Source: JAHJDR01 sp964609965
GTDB taxonomy: Bacteria; UBA10199; JADGCS01
Assembly (NCBI GenBank): GCA_964609965.1
Contig: CAZSTS010000007.1
Coordinates: forward strand, 1-64,000
Direction of reading: 5' to 3'
DNA: 64,000 nt
Positions 25,402-33,727 of the stretch are shown in pieces (within the stretch, counting starts at the first letter, position 1; every line of letters begins with the position of its first letter). The notes below the pieces were generated by a model that saw only the letters and a list, made by a program, of their open reading frames with translations, did not search any database and was not told the origin of the DNA. The position numbers and the translations under genes were made by a program.

Positions 25402-27396
25402 TTAGCTCTTTTCGTTAAAAACAAGATTCCATTTCTTGTTTGAATTTAAATGACCTCCCGAAGAAGGTGCTTGTTTAATTACAAAACCATTTCCTAAAAT
25501 ATTTAGACTAACGTCTATGGACTGTGTCAGCTGTAAAACTTGTCTGAGACTGAGTCCTTTTAAATTTGGAACTTTTTTTGATGCAATGGCTCTTTTTGCT
25601 GCCATGAGTGTTTTTTCAGAGTCCGAAGGTTGTTTATCTTTAGCTAATTCTTTGGGCGCGTCATTTTTTTTACTGAATTTAGCTAAGTGTTCTTTGTTTT
25701 CATTTCTTGGTGGTGTCATTCCTAGATATTTTATGGATCTCTCAGTAATTTCTTTGAAAACAGGCCCGGCAACGCTGCCGCCATAATAGCCATTTTTTCT
25801 GGGAGTGTCGTACACAACATACACAAGAAGCTTTGGCTTTTCTAACGGTGAAAAACCTATAAACGAACTCACATATTGATGTTCAGTGTATTTTTTTAAT
25901 TTATTGTCATATTTTTGTGCTGTGCCTGTTTTTCCCGCTGCAAGATAACCAGGAACGTGTGCTTGTGGTGCTGTTCCTCCCTCTTGAGTCACCATGTGAA
26001 GCATAGATTTTAAAGTTTCGGAATTTCTTGAGTTCAAAACCGTTTTTATATTTGTCTGAGTATTTTCTAAAACTGATTTGAAATCTGATTTAACAATTTT
26101 TTTAACTAAGTGAGGTTCTATTAAATCGCCACCATTGGCTATGGCACTATAGGCAGAGACCATTTGAAGGCCGTTTACTGAGATGCCTTGTCCAAAGGCA
26201 ATATTGCTTAAGTCAATATCTTGCCATTGCTTATAGGGTCTAATGGACCCCGGTGATTCTCCTCCTAAGCTGATAGCTGTTTTTTCACCAAAACCCATTT
26301 TGAGGATGTAGTCATAGAAACGACGGTTACCCAGCTTTTGAGCAATTTTTGTTGTGCCAATATTGGAGGAGACTTTGATTATTTCACTAACTGTGAGCCA
26401 GCCATAAGGATCATGATCACTCACGATATTTTTGCCTACCTTGTAGCTCCCGTCTTCACAAAAGAATTTATCGCTTGGTTTGACGGTTTTATGGGTGAGA
26501 ACTGCAGCCATGAGAACAGATTTAAAGGTTGAGCCAGGTTCAAAGACATCTAATATGGCATGATTTTTCCAATAGTATTGAGCGTATTTCCAATAAGTAT
26601 TTGGATTAAACTTGGGGTAGTTTGCCATGGCATAAATTTCGCCAGTGTTTACATCGGCTACAATTGCAAAACCAGTTTTTACACCATGTTTAACCGCTGT
26701 TTTGGTCAAAGCAGTTTCTGCAAAACTTTGAATATTTTTATCAATAGAGAGATAAATGTGATGAATATCTTGGTCTTGAGCAGAGGTGGAGAATAATTTT
26801 CCGCGTGCATCCCGTTTTACTTTCTTTGTTTTTTCTGAAGATCTCAAATATTTGTCATAACTTAATTCTAGTCCCCCTAGAGCGCGGGCATCATAACCAA
26901 CAGCCCCTAACAATTGACCAGCGAGCTCTTTATTAGGATAAAAACGCCTGTACTCATTTACAATTTGAATGCCTTTAAGTTTTGCTTTTTCAATGGCCTT
27001 GCCTTTTTCTAATGGAATCCTTCTTTGGATCCACTCAAATTTTTTCTTTGATGCTAATTTTTTGTTAATTTTGTTTGAGGAAACAGAGGTGTGTTTTTGT
27101 AAAATTTTCGTAGTTTGTTCCTTATTTCCAATCAAATGAGGGTGTACCCCAATACTGGAGACTAGAATGTCTAAAGCAAGGGTCTCGCCATTGCGATCAT
27201 AAATTGTGCCTCGTTGAGGACTTAAAGTGAGATTTTTATTGTACTGAGCCTTAGCAAGGTTATTAATCTTTGAATTGCCTAAGATCTGTAATTGATAGGA
27301 CCGGAAAATAATTATTCCATAAAAAAATAAGAAAAATAATCCTACAACAAGAATTTTTATACGTTGGGTCTTATATGTTTTGATATTATCGGCCAT
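25402..27396 (-). CDS. ftsI: Septal transpeptidase FtsI/PBP3 with C-terminal PASTA domain
   Basis: FtsI cross-links septal peptidoglycan as partner of FtsW. One membrane segment lies at about 15-34, and the dimerisation domain begins with LSPQRGTIYDRNG. The transpeptidase motifs are STFK (catalytic Ser289, Lys292), SSN at 343-345 and KTGTAQ at 489-494. A PASTA domain closes the protein (about 611-664, KVPNLKGLSLRQVLQL). That domain is absent from E. coli FtsI but present in SpoVD/PBP2x-like enzymes. At 664 residues the length agrees. It follows ftsL by seven bases. Confidence 0.97.
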   Translation of the reverse strand: MADNIKTYKTQRIKILVVGLFFLFFYGIIIFRSYQLQILGNSKINNLAKAQYNKNLTLSPQRGTIYDRNGETLALDILVSSIGVHPHLIGNKEQTTKILQKHTSVSSNKINKKLASKKKFEWIQRRIPLEKGKAIEKAKLKGIQIVNEYRRFYPNKELAGQLLGAVGYDARALGGLELSYDKYLRSSEKTKKVKRDARGKLFSTSAQDQDIHHIYLSIDKNIQSFAETALTKTAVKHGVKTGFAIVADVNTGEIYAMANYPKFNPNTYWKYAQYYWKNHAILDVFEPGSTFKSVLMAAVLTHKTVKPSDKFFCEDGSYKVGKNIVSDHDPYGWLTVSEIIKVSSNIGTTKIAQKLGNRRFYDYILKMGFGEKTAISLGGESPGSIRPYKQWQDIDLSNIAFGQGISVNGLQMVSAYSAIANGGDLIEPHLVKKIVKSDFKSVLENTQTNIKTVLNSRNSETLKSMLHMVTQEGGTAPQAHVPGYLAAGKTGTAQKYDNKLKKYTEHQYVSSFIGFSPLEKPKLLVYVVYDTPRKNGYYGGSVAGPVFKEITERSIKYLGMTPPRNENKEHLAKFSKKNDAPKELAKDKQPSDSEKTLMAAKRAIASKKVPNLKGLSLRQVLQLTQSIDVSLNILGNGFVIKQAPSSGGHLNSNKKWNLVFNEKS

Positions 27397-27403
27397 TATT
27401 TTT

Positions 27404-27751
27404 CTATTCAGTCCAAGAAATTTCTATAATGTTTTCTTGGCTGGGTGTAATCATTTTAAGCCTTTCCCTGGCAAAACCATCGATTTTTTGTGGCGCTTTC
27501 ATCATCAGGAGTTCCATCTCTAAGTTTCGGTGTTCATTTTTTATTAATTGTTGTTCATGTGTCATTTCGTTGATTTCGTAACCAACTTGAACAATCTGTA
27601 TTCGCGACCAAATATAAAAAAGAGCTAAAATAACTATGAAACTACCAAGGATAATCAACTTCATGACTATTCTTGTTTTGAGAAAATCGAGCTTTGTGAT
27701 CGCGTTTTGCTTTTTTACTGTCTTTGGGCCTGGGTGATAATGCGTTACCAT
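27404..27751 (-). CDS. ftsL: Cell division protein FtsL
   Basis: A small bitopic protein of 115 residues. A charged cytoplasmic N-terminus of about 32 residues is followed by one membrane segment (about 33-50, LIILGSFIVILALFYIW) and a periplasmic coiled coil. This is the layout of FtsL, which forms a complex with FtsQ and FtsB. The sequence is poorly conserved in the family, so the call rests mainly on topology and on its place between rsmH and ftsI. Its ATG overlaps the rsmH stop by one base (TAATG). Confidence 0.85.
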   Translation of the reverse strand: MVTHYHPGPKTVKKQNAITKLDFLKTRIVMKLIILGSFIVILALFYIWSRIQIVQVGYEINEMTHEQQLIKNEHRNLEMELLMMKAPQKIDGFARERLKMITPSQENIIEISWTE

Positions 27752-28641
27752 TAATTATCTCCCTCTATTTTAATTAGTGTTCTCAGCCGCGCACTTCGAG
27801 CTCTCGGGTTACTTTTTATCTCATCTGCATCTGGTTTGTGTGCCTTTTTATACAGCAGATTATAATCTTCAGTTTTTGATAATTCTTTAAAAGTTTTTTT
27901 AACCAACCTGTCTTCCCCAGAATGAAAAGAAATTATACATAAGAGGCCATTTGGGTTTAGCTTTGTTGGTGCTGTTTGCAGGAGCTGCTTGAGTTCATCG
28001 ATTTCGGAATTAACGGCTATTCTTAAGGCCTGAAAGACTTTGGTAGCAGGGTGAATCTTTTTTTTGTAATAATAGCGGCCTAAGACTCTGGAACAAAGGT
28101 CTCGCAATTCGTTTGTTGTGGTGTAGTGAGTGCCTTTTTTTCGATCCATCACAATGGCAGCGGCAATTTTACGAGAGAAGCGCTCACCTCCATAATAATA
28201 AAAGGTATCAGCAAGCTCGGTCTCATCCCATGTTTCGAGAAGATTAGCAGCAGAGGTTTCGAGTCCTTTATCAATCCGCATATCTAAGGGGGCGTCTTCG
28301 AGTAGAAAACCTATACCGAGATTCTGATCGCTAAGTTGCATGCTAGAGATACCAAGGTCTGCCAAAATACCGTCGAAAGGAAAAACCAAATTGTCAAAGA
28401 TCTTAGAAAACCGTGAATGGATAACCTCTACACGTTTATCATCTGCGAAACGCGCCTTAAGTTTTTCCACGGATTCTATGTGATAATCACAAATCCAAAG
28501 CCGTCCTTTATCACTCAAACGAGTGAGGATTTCGGCAGAATGACCACCTAACCCACCAGTGCAATCAAGATAGTGCCCGTCTTTATTGTGGCAAAGAATA
28601 TCGGTAGTTGTGCTAAGTAAGACTGATTCATGGTCATTCAT
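27751..28641 (-). CDS. rsmH: 16S rRNA m4C1402 methyltransferase RsmH
   Basis: RsmH (MraW) methylates N4 of C1402 in the 16S rRNA decoding centre using S-adenosylmethionine. The 296 residues include the SAM loop DCTGGLGGHSAEIL, FDGILADLGISSMQLSD, APLDMRID, ALRIAVNSEIDEL and ISFHSGEDRLVK. The conserved N-terminus (HESVLLSTT) fixes the start. Its leader contains a motif shared with ftsA. It is followed by ftsL with a one-base overlap. Confidence 0.98.
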   Translation of the reverse strand: MNDHESVLLSTTTDILCHNKDGHYLDCTGGLGGHSAEILTRLSDKGRLWICDYHIESVEKLKARFADDKRVEVIHSRFSKIFDNLVFPFDGILADLGISSMQLSDQNLGIGFLLEDAPLDMRIDKGLETSAANLLETWDETELADTFYYYGGERFSRKIAAAIVMDRKKGTHYTTTNELRDLCSRVLGRYYYKKKIHPATKVFQALRIAVNSEIDELKQLLQTAPTKLNPNGLLCIISFHSGEDRLVKKTFKELSKTEDYNLLYKKAHKPDADEIKSNPRARSARLRTLIKIEGDN

Positions 28642-28700
28642 GTCAAAAACAACCCAAAATTTGGGTTTGCTATTACGCCTTTTGAGGCATTAACATTTTT
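28642..28700 (-). promoter_or_regulatory. rsmH leader motif shared with ftsA leader
   Basis: The minus strand reads GTTAATGCCTCAA, AAGGCG, then AGCAAACCCAAA and TTTTGGGTT a few bases before the ATG. AACCCAA/TTGGGTT can form a seven-pair stem with a three-base loop. The same ordered blocks lie before ftsA. No Shine-Dalgarno sequence is visible between the hairpin and the start codon. Confidence 0.45.
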
Positions 28701-28746
28701 CTATCACCAATTTTGAGGCCCCATAATTACCTGTAGGGCTCCTTGT

Positions 28747-29109
28747 TTATTGGTACGTGATTTCTTTAGTTTCCACGTTTCCCAAAAAACTTAATATGGC
28801 TTCTGAAATGCTGGCGTAATCTTCGAGATATTGATCAGCCCCAGTAAATTTGATGAGTTCTTTTGTGTCAGAGTTAAGGTTAGCTAATTTGATGTCTCCA
28901 TCGTGCTCTCTAAAGCTAAAGACGTTATCGACAATTCTTTTGATAACGACGTAATGAATGTGGTCGACCGAAGTCATGTCCATGAGGATCTTGTTGTTTT
29001 TTGATTTTTTTAGAGAGGTGAGAGTCTTTTCTATAAGATCCATTTCCATAAAGGAAACTTCACCAAAAAAATGGAGCACAGATATGTCATGTACTTTTGT
29101 GATTTCCAT
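28747..29109 (-). CDS. STAS-domain protein in the dcw cluster
   Basis: A 120-residue single STAS domain of the SpoIIAA/anti-sigma-antagonist fold: MEITKVHDISVLHFFGEV, KILMDMTSVDHIHYVVIKRIV, then GDIKLANLNSDTKEL and KFTGADQYL. The place where SpoIIAA-type proteins have a phosphorylatable Ser (D-S-S-G) reads DHIHY here, so regulation by serine phosphorylation is unlikely. It has a good ribosome binding site (AAGGAGA) and lies between mraZ and rsmH with spacers on both sides. I know of no standard dcw role for such a protein; its function is open. Confidence 0.85.
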   Translation of the reverse strand: MEITKVHDISVLHFFGEVSFMEMDLIEKTLTSLKKSKNNKILMDMTSVDHIHYVVIKRIVDNVFSFREHDGDIKLANLNSDTKELIKFTGADQYLEDYASISEAILSFLGNVETKEITYQ

Positions 29110-29239
29110 TGACTCTCCTTAGCTAGTTTAACTCCTTACAACTTTGAATATCGCGGTTGTAAGATGTGGCCCAACAATTAATTTTCACTGCTAACATGAT
29201 GACAATCGGTGATGAGGTAAGCAGCTAAGGGGGTTTTGA

Positions 29240-29680
29240 TCACAGCCCAAGATCAGCCAATTTTTCATCCATCTGACTAATGTTTTGCTGAGATTCTTCA
29301 AAAACACGTGTCCATCGATCACTGGCCCAAATTTCGATCCGTTTTGTCATACCAACGAATACGAGTTCTTTGTTGATACCTGCGTATTCTCTTAATGTGG
29401 GTGGAACGATGATCCTGCCTTGTTTATCGATAGGACACTCAGTGGCAGCCGAAATAAAAACTCTCTGTAATGCTTTAACTTCTGGTTTGAATTGGGGCAG
29501 GGCAGCAACTCTATCCTCGATTTCTTGCCACTCTGAATAGGGGTAACCCCAAAGACAACCATCAAAGTTAGTGATAATGAGGCGCTCATCATAGCATGTG
29601 GATAAAATTTCACGGAATTTTGACGGTATGGAGACTCTTCCTTTATCGTCGATAGTATGTATGTAGCGTCCTCTAAACAT
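29240..29680 (-). CDS. mraZ: Transcriptional regulator MraZ
   Basis: MraZ is the DNA-binding regulator that heads most dcw clusters and represses its own promoter. The 146 residues contain two SpoVT/AbrB-like halves, each with the signature: DDKGRVSIPSKFR near the N-terminus and DKQGRIIVPPTLR near residue 82. MFRGRYIHTIDDKGR is the canonical start. Its upstream region has repeated GTGG boxes at ten-base spacing that probably are its operator. Confidence 0.97.
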   Translation of the reverse strand: MFRGRYIHTIDDKGRVSIPSKFREILSTCYDERLIITNFDGCLWGYPYSEWQEIEDRVAALPQFKPEVKALQRVFISAATECPIDKQGRIIVPPTLREYAGINKELVFVGMTKRIEIWASDRWTRVFEESQQNISQMDEKLADLGL

Positions 29681-30294
29681 AGAATAAAATAAACCTTTTT
29701 CAAATATTAAGTTTTTATACCACTTTATACCACTTCTTGGAATTTTACCCCAATAAATTCCCTTTGGTCAAGTTAATATTAGAAAGAAAAAAAATAATTT
29801 AACTATTTGAATTTATGAAGGCTTTTCAGTGTTTCAGGCTGTCAAAAAAAGACATGAACAAGTTGTGAAAAGACGTATAAAATACATTATATATTAATAG
29901 GTTATCATGCATAATTTACAAAACAGCAATAAAGCATAACAACATGCTAATAAATAAGACAAAAATAAGATTTTTGCACCGCTAGGCCATTTTCATCATG
30001 AACACTGCTATTTATTTTGTTCAATACTCAGATATTTTCAGCTAATTCTTAGACAAAATGGAATTTTTTACTCAGTTAATGTTTACGGTATTTTTTCTTA
30101 TTTGATGACGAAAAAAAGAGAAGAAAAAAAAGAAATTTTTTGAGAACAATCTTTTTTTAAACAATTACAAATAAATTATGTAAAATTTCACTGATCAAAA
30201 TCAAAAAAATCAGTTTTACATCCATAGTTTTCTGCGGTACTTCATGCGCACTTATTTTTAAAATATCTGTTCCAATTATTAAAAGGAGACTTAA
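29681..30294. other. Divergent intergenic region between mraZ and the MFS transporter
   Basis: Over 600 very AT-rich bases with no gene. The first 80 hold the probable mraZ operator/promoter. The last 20 hold the strong AAGGAG ribosome binding site of the transporter. Between them lie poly-A/T runs but no array of the period-7 or period-8 type, which is unusual for a spacer of this size here. I cannot define promoter boxes reliably. Confidence 0.5.
29715..29754 (-). promoter_or_regulatory. Putative MraZ operator boxes
   Basis: On the minus strand AGTGGTATAA occurs twice in direct tandem (29734-29725 and 29724-29715). A third box, ATTGGGGTAA, lies exactly 20 bases upstream in the same ten-base phase. 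MraZ is known to bind direct repeats of TGGG/GTGG-type boxes at about ten-base period just upstream of its own gene, and this matches in position and spacing. Confidence 0.65.
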
Positions 30295-31542
30295 ATGACA
30301 GAACAAAAAATTATGAATCGTTGGCTCGTTGTATTAGGAGCTATTCTCATTCAACTTTGCCTTGGTGCTATTTATGCATGGTCAGTTTTTACACCTGGTC
30401 TTAAAACAGCAGGATGGACCGCAGCACAAACACAGGCAGTATTTTCCGCAGGGCTTGCTTTTTTTGCTATCATCATGGTTTTTGCTGGACGCTTGTTACC
30501 AAAAGTTGGTCCACGTAAACTCACGATTGCTGGTGGTGTTGTTTTAGGTCTTGGTTATGCGTTGGCAGGTTTGTTAGGCACGACTGATTTTTGGACAATC
30601 TTTTTTCTCGTTGGCGTCATCGGGGGAAGTGGCATTGGTTTAGCTTACGTTGTTCCTATTGCTGTTGGCACTCGTTGGTTCCCAGATAAAAAAGGTTTGA
30701 TCATGGGACTTGCTGTAGCTGGTTTTGGTTTTGGTGCCATGGGCTGGGTTAAGTTTGCCGGTGCTTGGGGTCATCTCATTGCTAACTATGGTTTGAGCAC
30801 TACCTTTCTTATTTATGGTATCGCGTTTTTTGTTTTGGTTTGCATTGGTGGCATTTGGATGGTTTTTCCTCCCGAAGGTTGGAAGCCTCAAGGTTGGACA
30901 CCTGCTGCAGCCGCTCCTGGCGTTGCGACTGGCGCTGTTGATTATACCAGCAAAGAGATGCTCAAAACCGTACAGTTCTACATGATCTTTCTTTGTTTTG
31001 TCGCGGGTGGTGGTGCAGGGCTTATGAGCATTGGTCTCATGAAGCTTTATCCCATGCAGGCCTTACAGGCTAATGGCATTTCTGAGGCAGTGGCAAGTGG
31101 TATTGCTGGAACAGCTATGGCTGTTTTCTTTTCACTAGCTAATGGTATTGGCCGCATTGTTTGGGGTGCTATGAGTGACAAGTTAGGTCGCAAGCTTTCC
31201 ATCACAATCATGTTAGGCACACAAGGTGCTGCGGTTCTCGCTTTTCCATACATGGCTGGCGCGCAATGGCCTTTGTGGATTTTTGCTACAATCATTGGTT
31301 TTAACTTTGGTGGTAACTTTGCTCTGTTCCCATCAATCACTGCTGATACTTTTGGAAACAAGTTTGTAGGACAAAATTATCCTTGGATCTTTTTGGCTTA
31401 CGGTGTTGGTGGTATTTTTGGTCCTATGATGGGCGGCAAGCTTGGTGATCTTGGCAACTTCCCACTAGCCTTCACTATCTGCGGTGTGTGCTGTCTCGTG
31501 GCAGCTGTGATTGCTGGTTGTATTAGGCCACCGAAGAAGTAA
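30295..31542 (+). CDS. MFS transporter, oxalate/formate antiporter (OFA) family
   Basis: A 415-residue major facilitator with about twelve membrane segments. The N-terminus (MNRWLVVLGAILIQLCLGAIYAWSVF) is the OFA-family signature, and the cytoplasmic loops have DKKGLIMG and GAMSDKLGRK. OFA proteins include oxalate/formate, lactate and pyruvate carriers, so the substrate is an organic anion at most. It has a strong ribosome binding site (AAGGAG), stands alone, and ends in a clear terminator. Codon use is G/C-richer than its surroundings, consistent with high expression or recent acquisition. Confidence 0.9.
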   Translation: MTEQKIMNRWLVVLGAILIQLCLGAIYAWSVFTPGLKTAGWTAAQTQAVFSAGLAFFAIIMVFAGRLLPKVGPRKLTIAGGVVLGLGYALAGLLGTTDFWTIFFLVGVIGGSGIGLAYVVPIAVGTRWFPDKKGLIMGLAVAGFGFGAMGWVKFAGAWGHLIANYGLSTTFLIYGIAFFVLVCIGGIWMVFPPEGWKPQGWTPAAAAPGVATGAVDYTSKEMLKTVQFYMIFLCFVAGGGAGLMSIGLMKLYPMQALQANGISEAVASGIAGTAMAVFFSLANGIGRIVWGAMSDKLGRKLSITIMLGTQGAAVLAFPYMAGAQWPLWIFATIIGFNFGGNFALFPSITADTFGNKFVGQNYPWIFLAYGVGGIFGPMMGGKLGDLGNFPLAFTICGVCCLVAAVIAGCIRPPKK

Positions 31543-31563
31543 TGAGAGATGAGTTATGAGAAT

Positions 31564-31598
31564 AAGCCGCTATGAGAAATCGTAGCGGCTTTTTTTTG
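31564..31598 (+). terminator. Terminator of the MFS transporter gene
   Basis: AGCCGCTA and TAGCGGCT pair around TGAGAAATCG, followed by eight T: a clear Rho-independent terminator. Its right half is repeated after the neighbouring ATPase gene (32891-32915). Confidence 0.9.
31572..31597 (+). repeat. Direct repeat, left copy flanking the ATPase gene
   Basis: ATGAGAAATCGTAGCGGCT plus the T-run. The same 19 bases and T-run recur at 32891-32915, one base after the ATPase stop codon. The pair encloses the ATPase gene exactly. Confidence 0.85.
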
Positions 31599-31647
31599 TC
31601 TAAAATTACATCTTTACATCAGTAAATATCTAGTGTAGTATTAGAAT

Positions 31648-32889
31648 ATGACTGATCTAAATAGAAACATAGAAGCTAAGATCAACAAATTATTGCAGTA
31701 TTTTCCAGTGGTTATAGTAACAGGGGTGAGACAGTGTGGCAAAACCACTTTAGCAAAAAAAGTTCGGCCAAATTGGTATTATGTTGATTTAGAAAGAGCG
31801 AGTGATTTTGATAGGGTGACACGGGATTTTGATTTCTTTTTTAAACAACACTCAGAAAACATCATCATTGATGAAGCTCAATGTTCTCCCGATTTATTTC
31901 GAGAGCTTAGATCAGTCATTGATAATGATAGAAAAACCCCTAACCGATTTTTACTAACAGGTTCCAGTTCACTAGAACTTATTAAAAATGTTTCAGAAAG
32001 TCTGGCTGGTCGTGTGGGCATTGTTGAATTAGGGACATTCAAAATGAATGAGACTTATCAAACAGCACTGCCAGCTTTTTATAATATATTTCAAAAAAAA
32101 ATATCTAAAAAAACTATTGATCAACTTACAGTACTTAAGTCTCTTTTTTCTGATAGACAAGTAATGACAAGTTTTTTAAAAGGCGGCTACCCAGAACCTT
32201 TTTTATCAAAGAAAAGAGGCTTCTACCAGGTGTGGATGGATAATTATTTTGAAACTTATATTAAAAGAGATGTGAGATCACTTTTTCCGCGTCTTGATAT
32301 CACAAAATACCAAAGATTTGTTTCAATGCTTTCTTCGTTGTCGGGAACTATTATTAATAAGTCTGAAATAGGCCGTTCGCTTGATACTACTGAAGTCACT
32401 ATAAGAGATTATCTTGATATTGCTCATGGAAGTTTTATTTGGCGAATTGTTCCAAGCTATGAAAAATCTGTAAGCAAGTCAGTGGTGAAAATGCCAAAAG
32501 GCTGTTTTAGAGATGTTGGGTTATCACATTATCTTCAGAAAATAAAAACAAAGGATGATCTAGATCGCTATCCTTTTGTGGGTGCAAGCTTTGAAAGTTT
32601 TGTGACAGAAGAACTTATCAAGGGTTTACAGGCGGCATTAATGACACAGTTTCAATGCCATTATTACAGAACAAAGAATGGGGTGGAAGTTGATATTGTT
32701 TTGACAGGTGACTTTGGTGTTTTGCCTGTTGAAATTAAATATGGTTCAACTGTTCGGCTAAAACAGGTTCAGTCACTTATAAAATTTGTAAAGGAAAATA
32801 GCTTACCACTAGGGATTGTTATTAACAACTCGGATCAGGTTGAAATGATTAGCGATAAAATTATTCAGATACCAGCGACGATGATTTGA
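31648..32889 (+). CDS. AAA ATPase with DUF4143-type C-terminus
   Basis: A 413-residue member of the large family of prokaryotic ATPases with a DUF4143 C-terminal domain. The Walker A motif is GVRQCGKT at about 26-33 and Walker B is IIIDEAQ near 72-78. FRELRSVID and LLTGSSS follow, as in AAA proteins. The C-terminal region EVDIVLTGDF...PVEIKYG resembles a PD-(D/E)XK nuclease core. Function is not established for the family, which is patchily distributed and often mobile. It lies between two copies of a terminator half, suggesting insertion or duplication. Confidence 0.9.
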   Translation: MTDLNRNIEAKINKLLQYFPVVIVTGVRQCGKTTLAKKVRPNWYYVDLERASDFDRVTRDFDFFFKQHSENIIIDEAQCSPDLFRELRSVIDNDRKTPNRFLLTGSSSLELIKNVSESLAGRVGIVELGTFKMNETYQTALPAFYNIFQKKISKKTIDQLTVLKSLFSDRQVMTSFLKGGYPEPFLSKKRGFYQVWMDNYFETYIKRDVRSLFPRLDITKYQRFVSMLSSLSGTIINKSEIGRSLDTTEVTIRDYLDIAHGSFIWRIVPSYEKSVSKSVVKMPKGCFRDVGLSHYLQKIKTKDDLDRYPFVGASFESFVTEELIKGLQAALMTQFQCHYYRTKNGVEVDIVLTGDFGVLPVEIKYGSTVRLKQVQSLIKFVKENSLPLGIVINNSDQVEMISDKIIQIPATMI

Positions 32890-32890
32890 C

Positions 32891-32915
32891 ATGAGAAATC
32901 GTAGCGGCTTTTTTT
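32891..32915 (+). repeat. Direct repeat, right copy flanking the ATPase gene
   Basis: Exact copy of the loop and right arm of the 31564-31598 terminator, without its left arm. Only an imperfect hairpin can form with the end of the ATPase gene, so its termination activity is doubtful. Confidence 0.85.
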
Positions 32916-32920
32916 GTTTT

Positions 32921-33649
32921 TTATATTTTATTTCCTTCTCTGATAGATGTGGCCCCTGCTTTTTTCATTCTTTCAGCTGTTGCGCTTTTAACTCTTTCTT
33001 TTAATCTTTTTGGTATTCTTCCCTTGTGGTTAGGGTCGATTGCATCAATGCTACCAAATCCACAAATGTAAATTTCCCCCTTAAATCCTCCTGCTCTAAA
33101 AAAATTAATTAGTATTATTCCATGTGAGTTGTCAGGTGCGTGGCTAGAGTCAATAATGACCATATCAAATCTATCAAAATCAAACTTCATTATGCCACTA
33201 GAGATAAATGCAGGGAATGAATCCAAATACGCAGCAAGTTCGCCGTTTCTATTGTGTATTTCACGATCCCACTCATCTAATATAAAGTTATCAGAAGAAG
33301 CTAAAATTATATTCTTGCCTTCTAAATCTAAAGGTTTTTGAGAATCTTGTTCTCCAGATGGAGTTCTTGGTGGTTTTTTACCAGTAACTTTTACTTCGGT
33401 AGTGTCGCCAGCCCTCAAGACTTGTTTTGGTTTGCTGCTTGTTGCACAAAGCAGCGACAAGGGGGCTCTAGATGATGCGAGCTTGGCTGATTTTCTGGCT
33501 GGATTTTTTTTTGCTAATTGTTCTGGGTTAATGGCTGTTGAAAAACCAAGGGCTTGAATATCAGTTGCTCCCATTTCTAGAGCTGCAGCTGTTGCATTTA
33601 ACATAGATACCCATGTTTGTGGTGGTGTACTTATCAATGATATTTTCAT
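32921..33649 (-). CDS. Hypothetical protein with degenerate receiver-like domain
   Basis: A 242-residue protein of unknown function. Residues about 105-200 (KNIILASSDNFILDEWD, then MVIIDSSHAPDN and GGFKGEIYICGFG) follow the beta-alpha pattern of a response-regulator receiver. However, the acidic pocket and the usual phospho-Asp context are altered, so phosphotransfer is doubtful. The first 100 residues are Ala/Lys/Pro-rich and of no known type. The ribosome binding site AAAGGAGA is strong. It is divergent from the LysR gene across 78 bases, so LysR may control it. Confidence 0.6.
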   Translation of the reverse strand: MKISLISTPPQTWVSMLNATAAALEMGATDIQALGFSTAINPEQLAKKNPARKSAKLASSRAPLSLLCATSSKPKQVLRAGDTTEVKVTGKKPPRTPSGEQDSQKPLDLEGKNIILASSDNFILDEWDREIHNRNGELAAYLDSFPAFISSGIMKFDFDRFDMVIIDSSHAPDNSHGIILINFFRAGGFKGEIYICGFGSIDAIDPNHKGRIPKRLKERVKSATAERMKKAGATSIREGNKI

Positions 33650-33709
33650 TTCTGTCTCCTTTCACCTCTCATATCGCACAATTCTATTGTAAAGTTGTTC
33701 TATATATGT

Positions 33710-33724
33710 TTAACTAATAGTTAA
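33710..33724. promoter_or_regulatory. Palindrome before the LysR gene
   Basis: TTAACT-AAT-AGTTAA is a perfect inverted repeat ending three bases before the LysR start codon, in the divergent spacer. Its placement suits autoregulation, but LysR sites are usually T-N11-A elements, so this is tentative. Confidence 0.35.
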
Positions 33725-33727
33725 GAG

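Noticed and set aside
29392..29703. 103-codon frame overlapping mraZ on the same strand
   Set aside because: MraZ is unambiguous in the other frame; this one has no family features.
30295..31542. Assigning oxalate/formate exchange to the MFS transporter
   Set aside because: The OFA family transports several organic anions, and no oxalate or formate metabolism genes are nearby.
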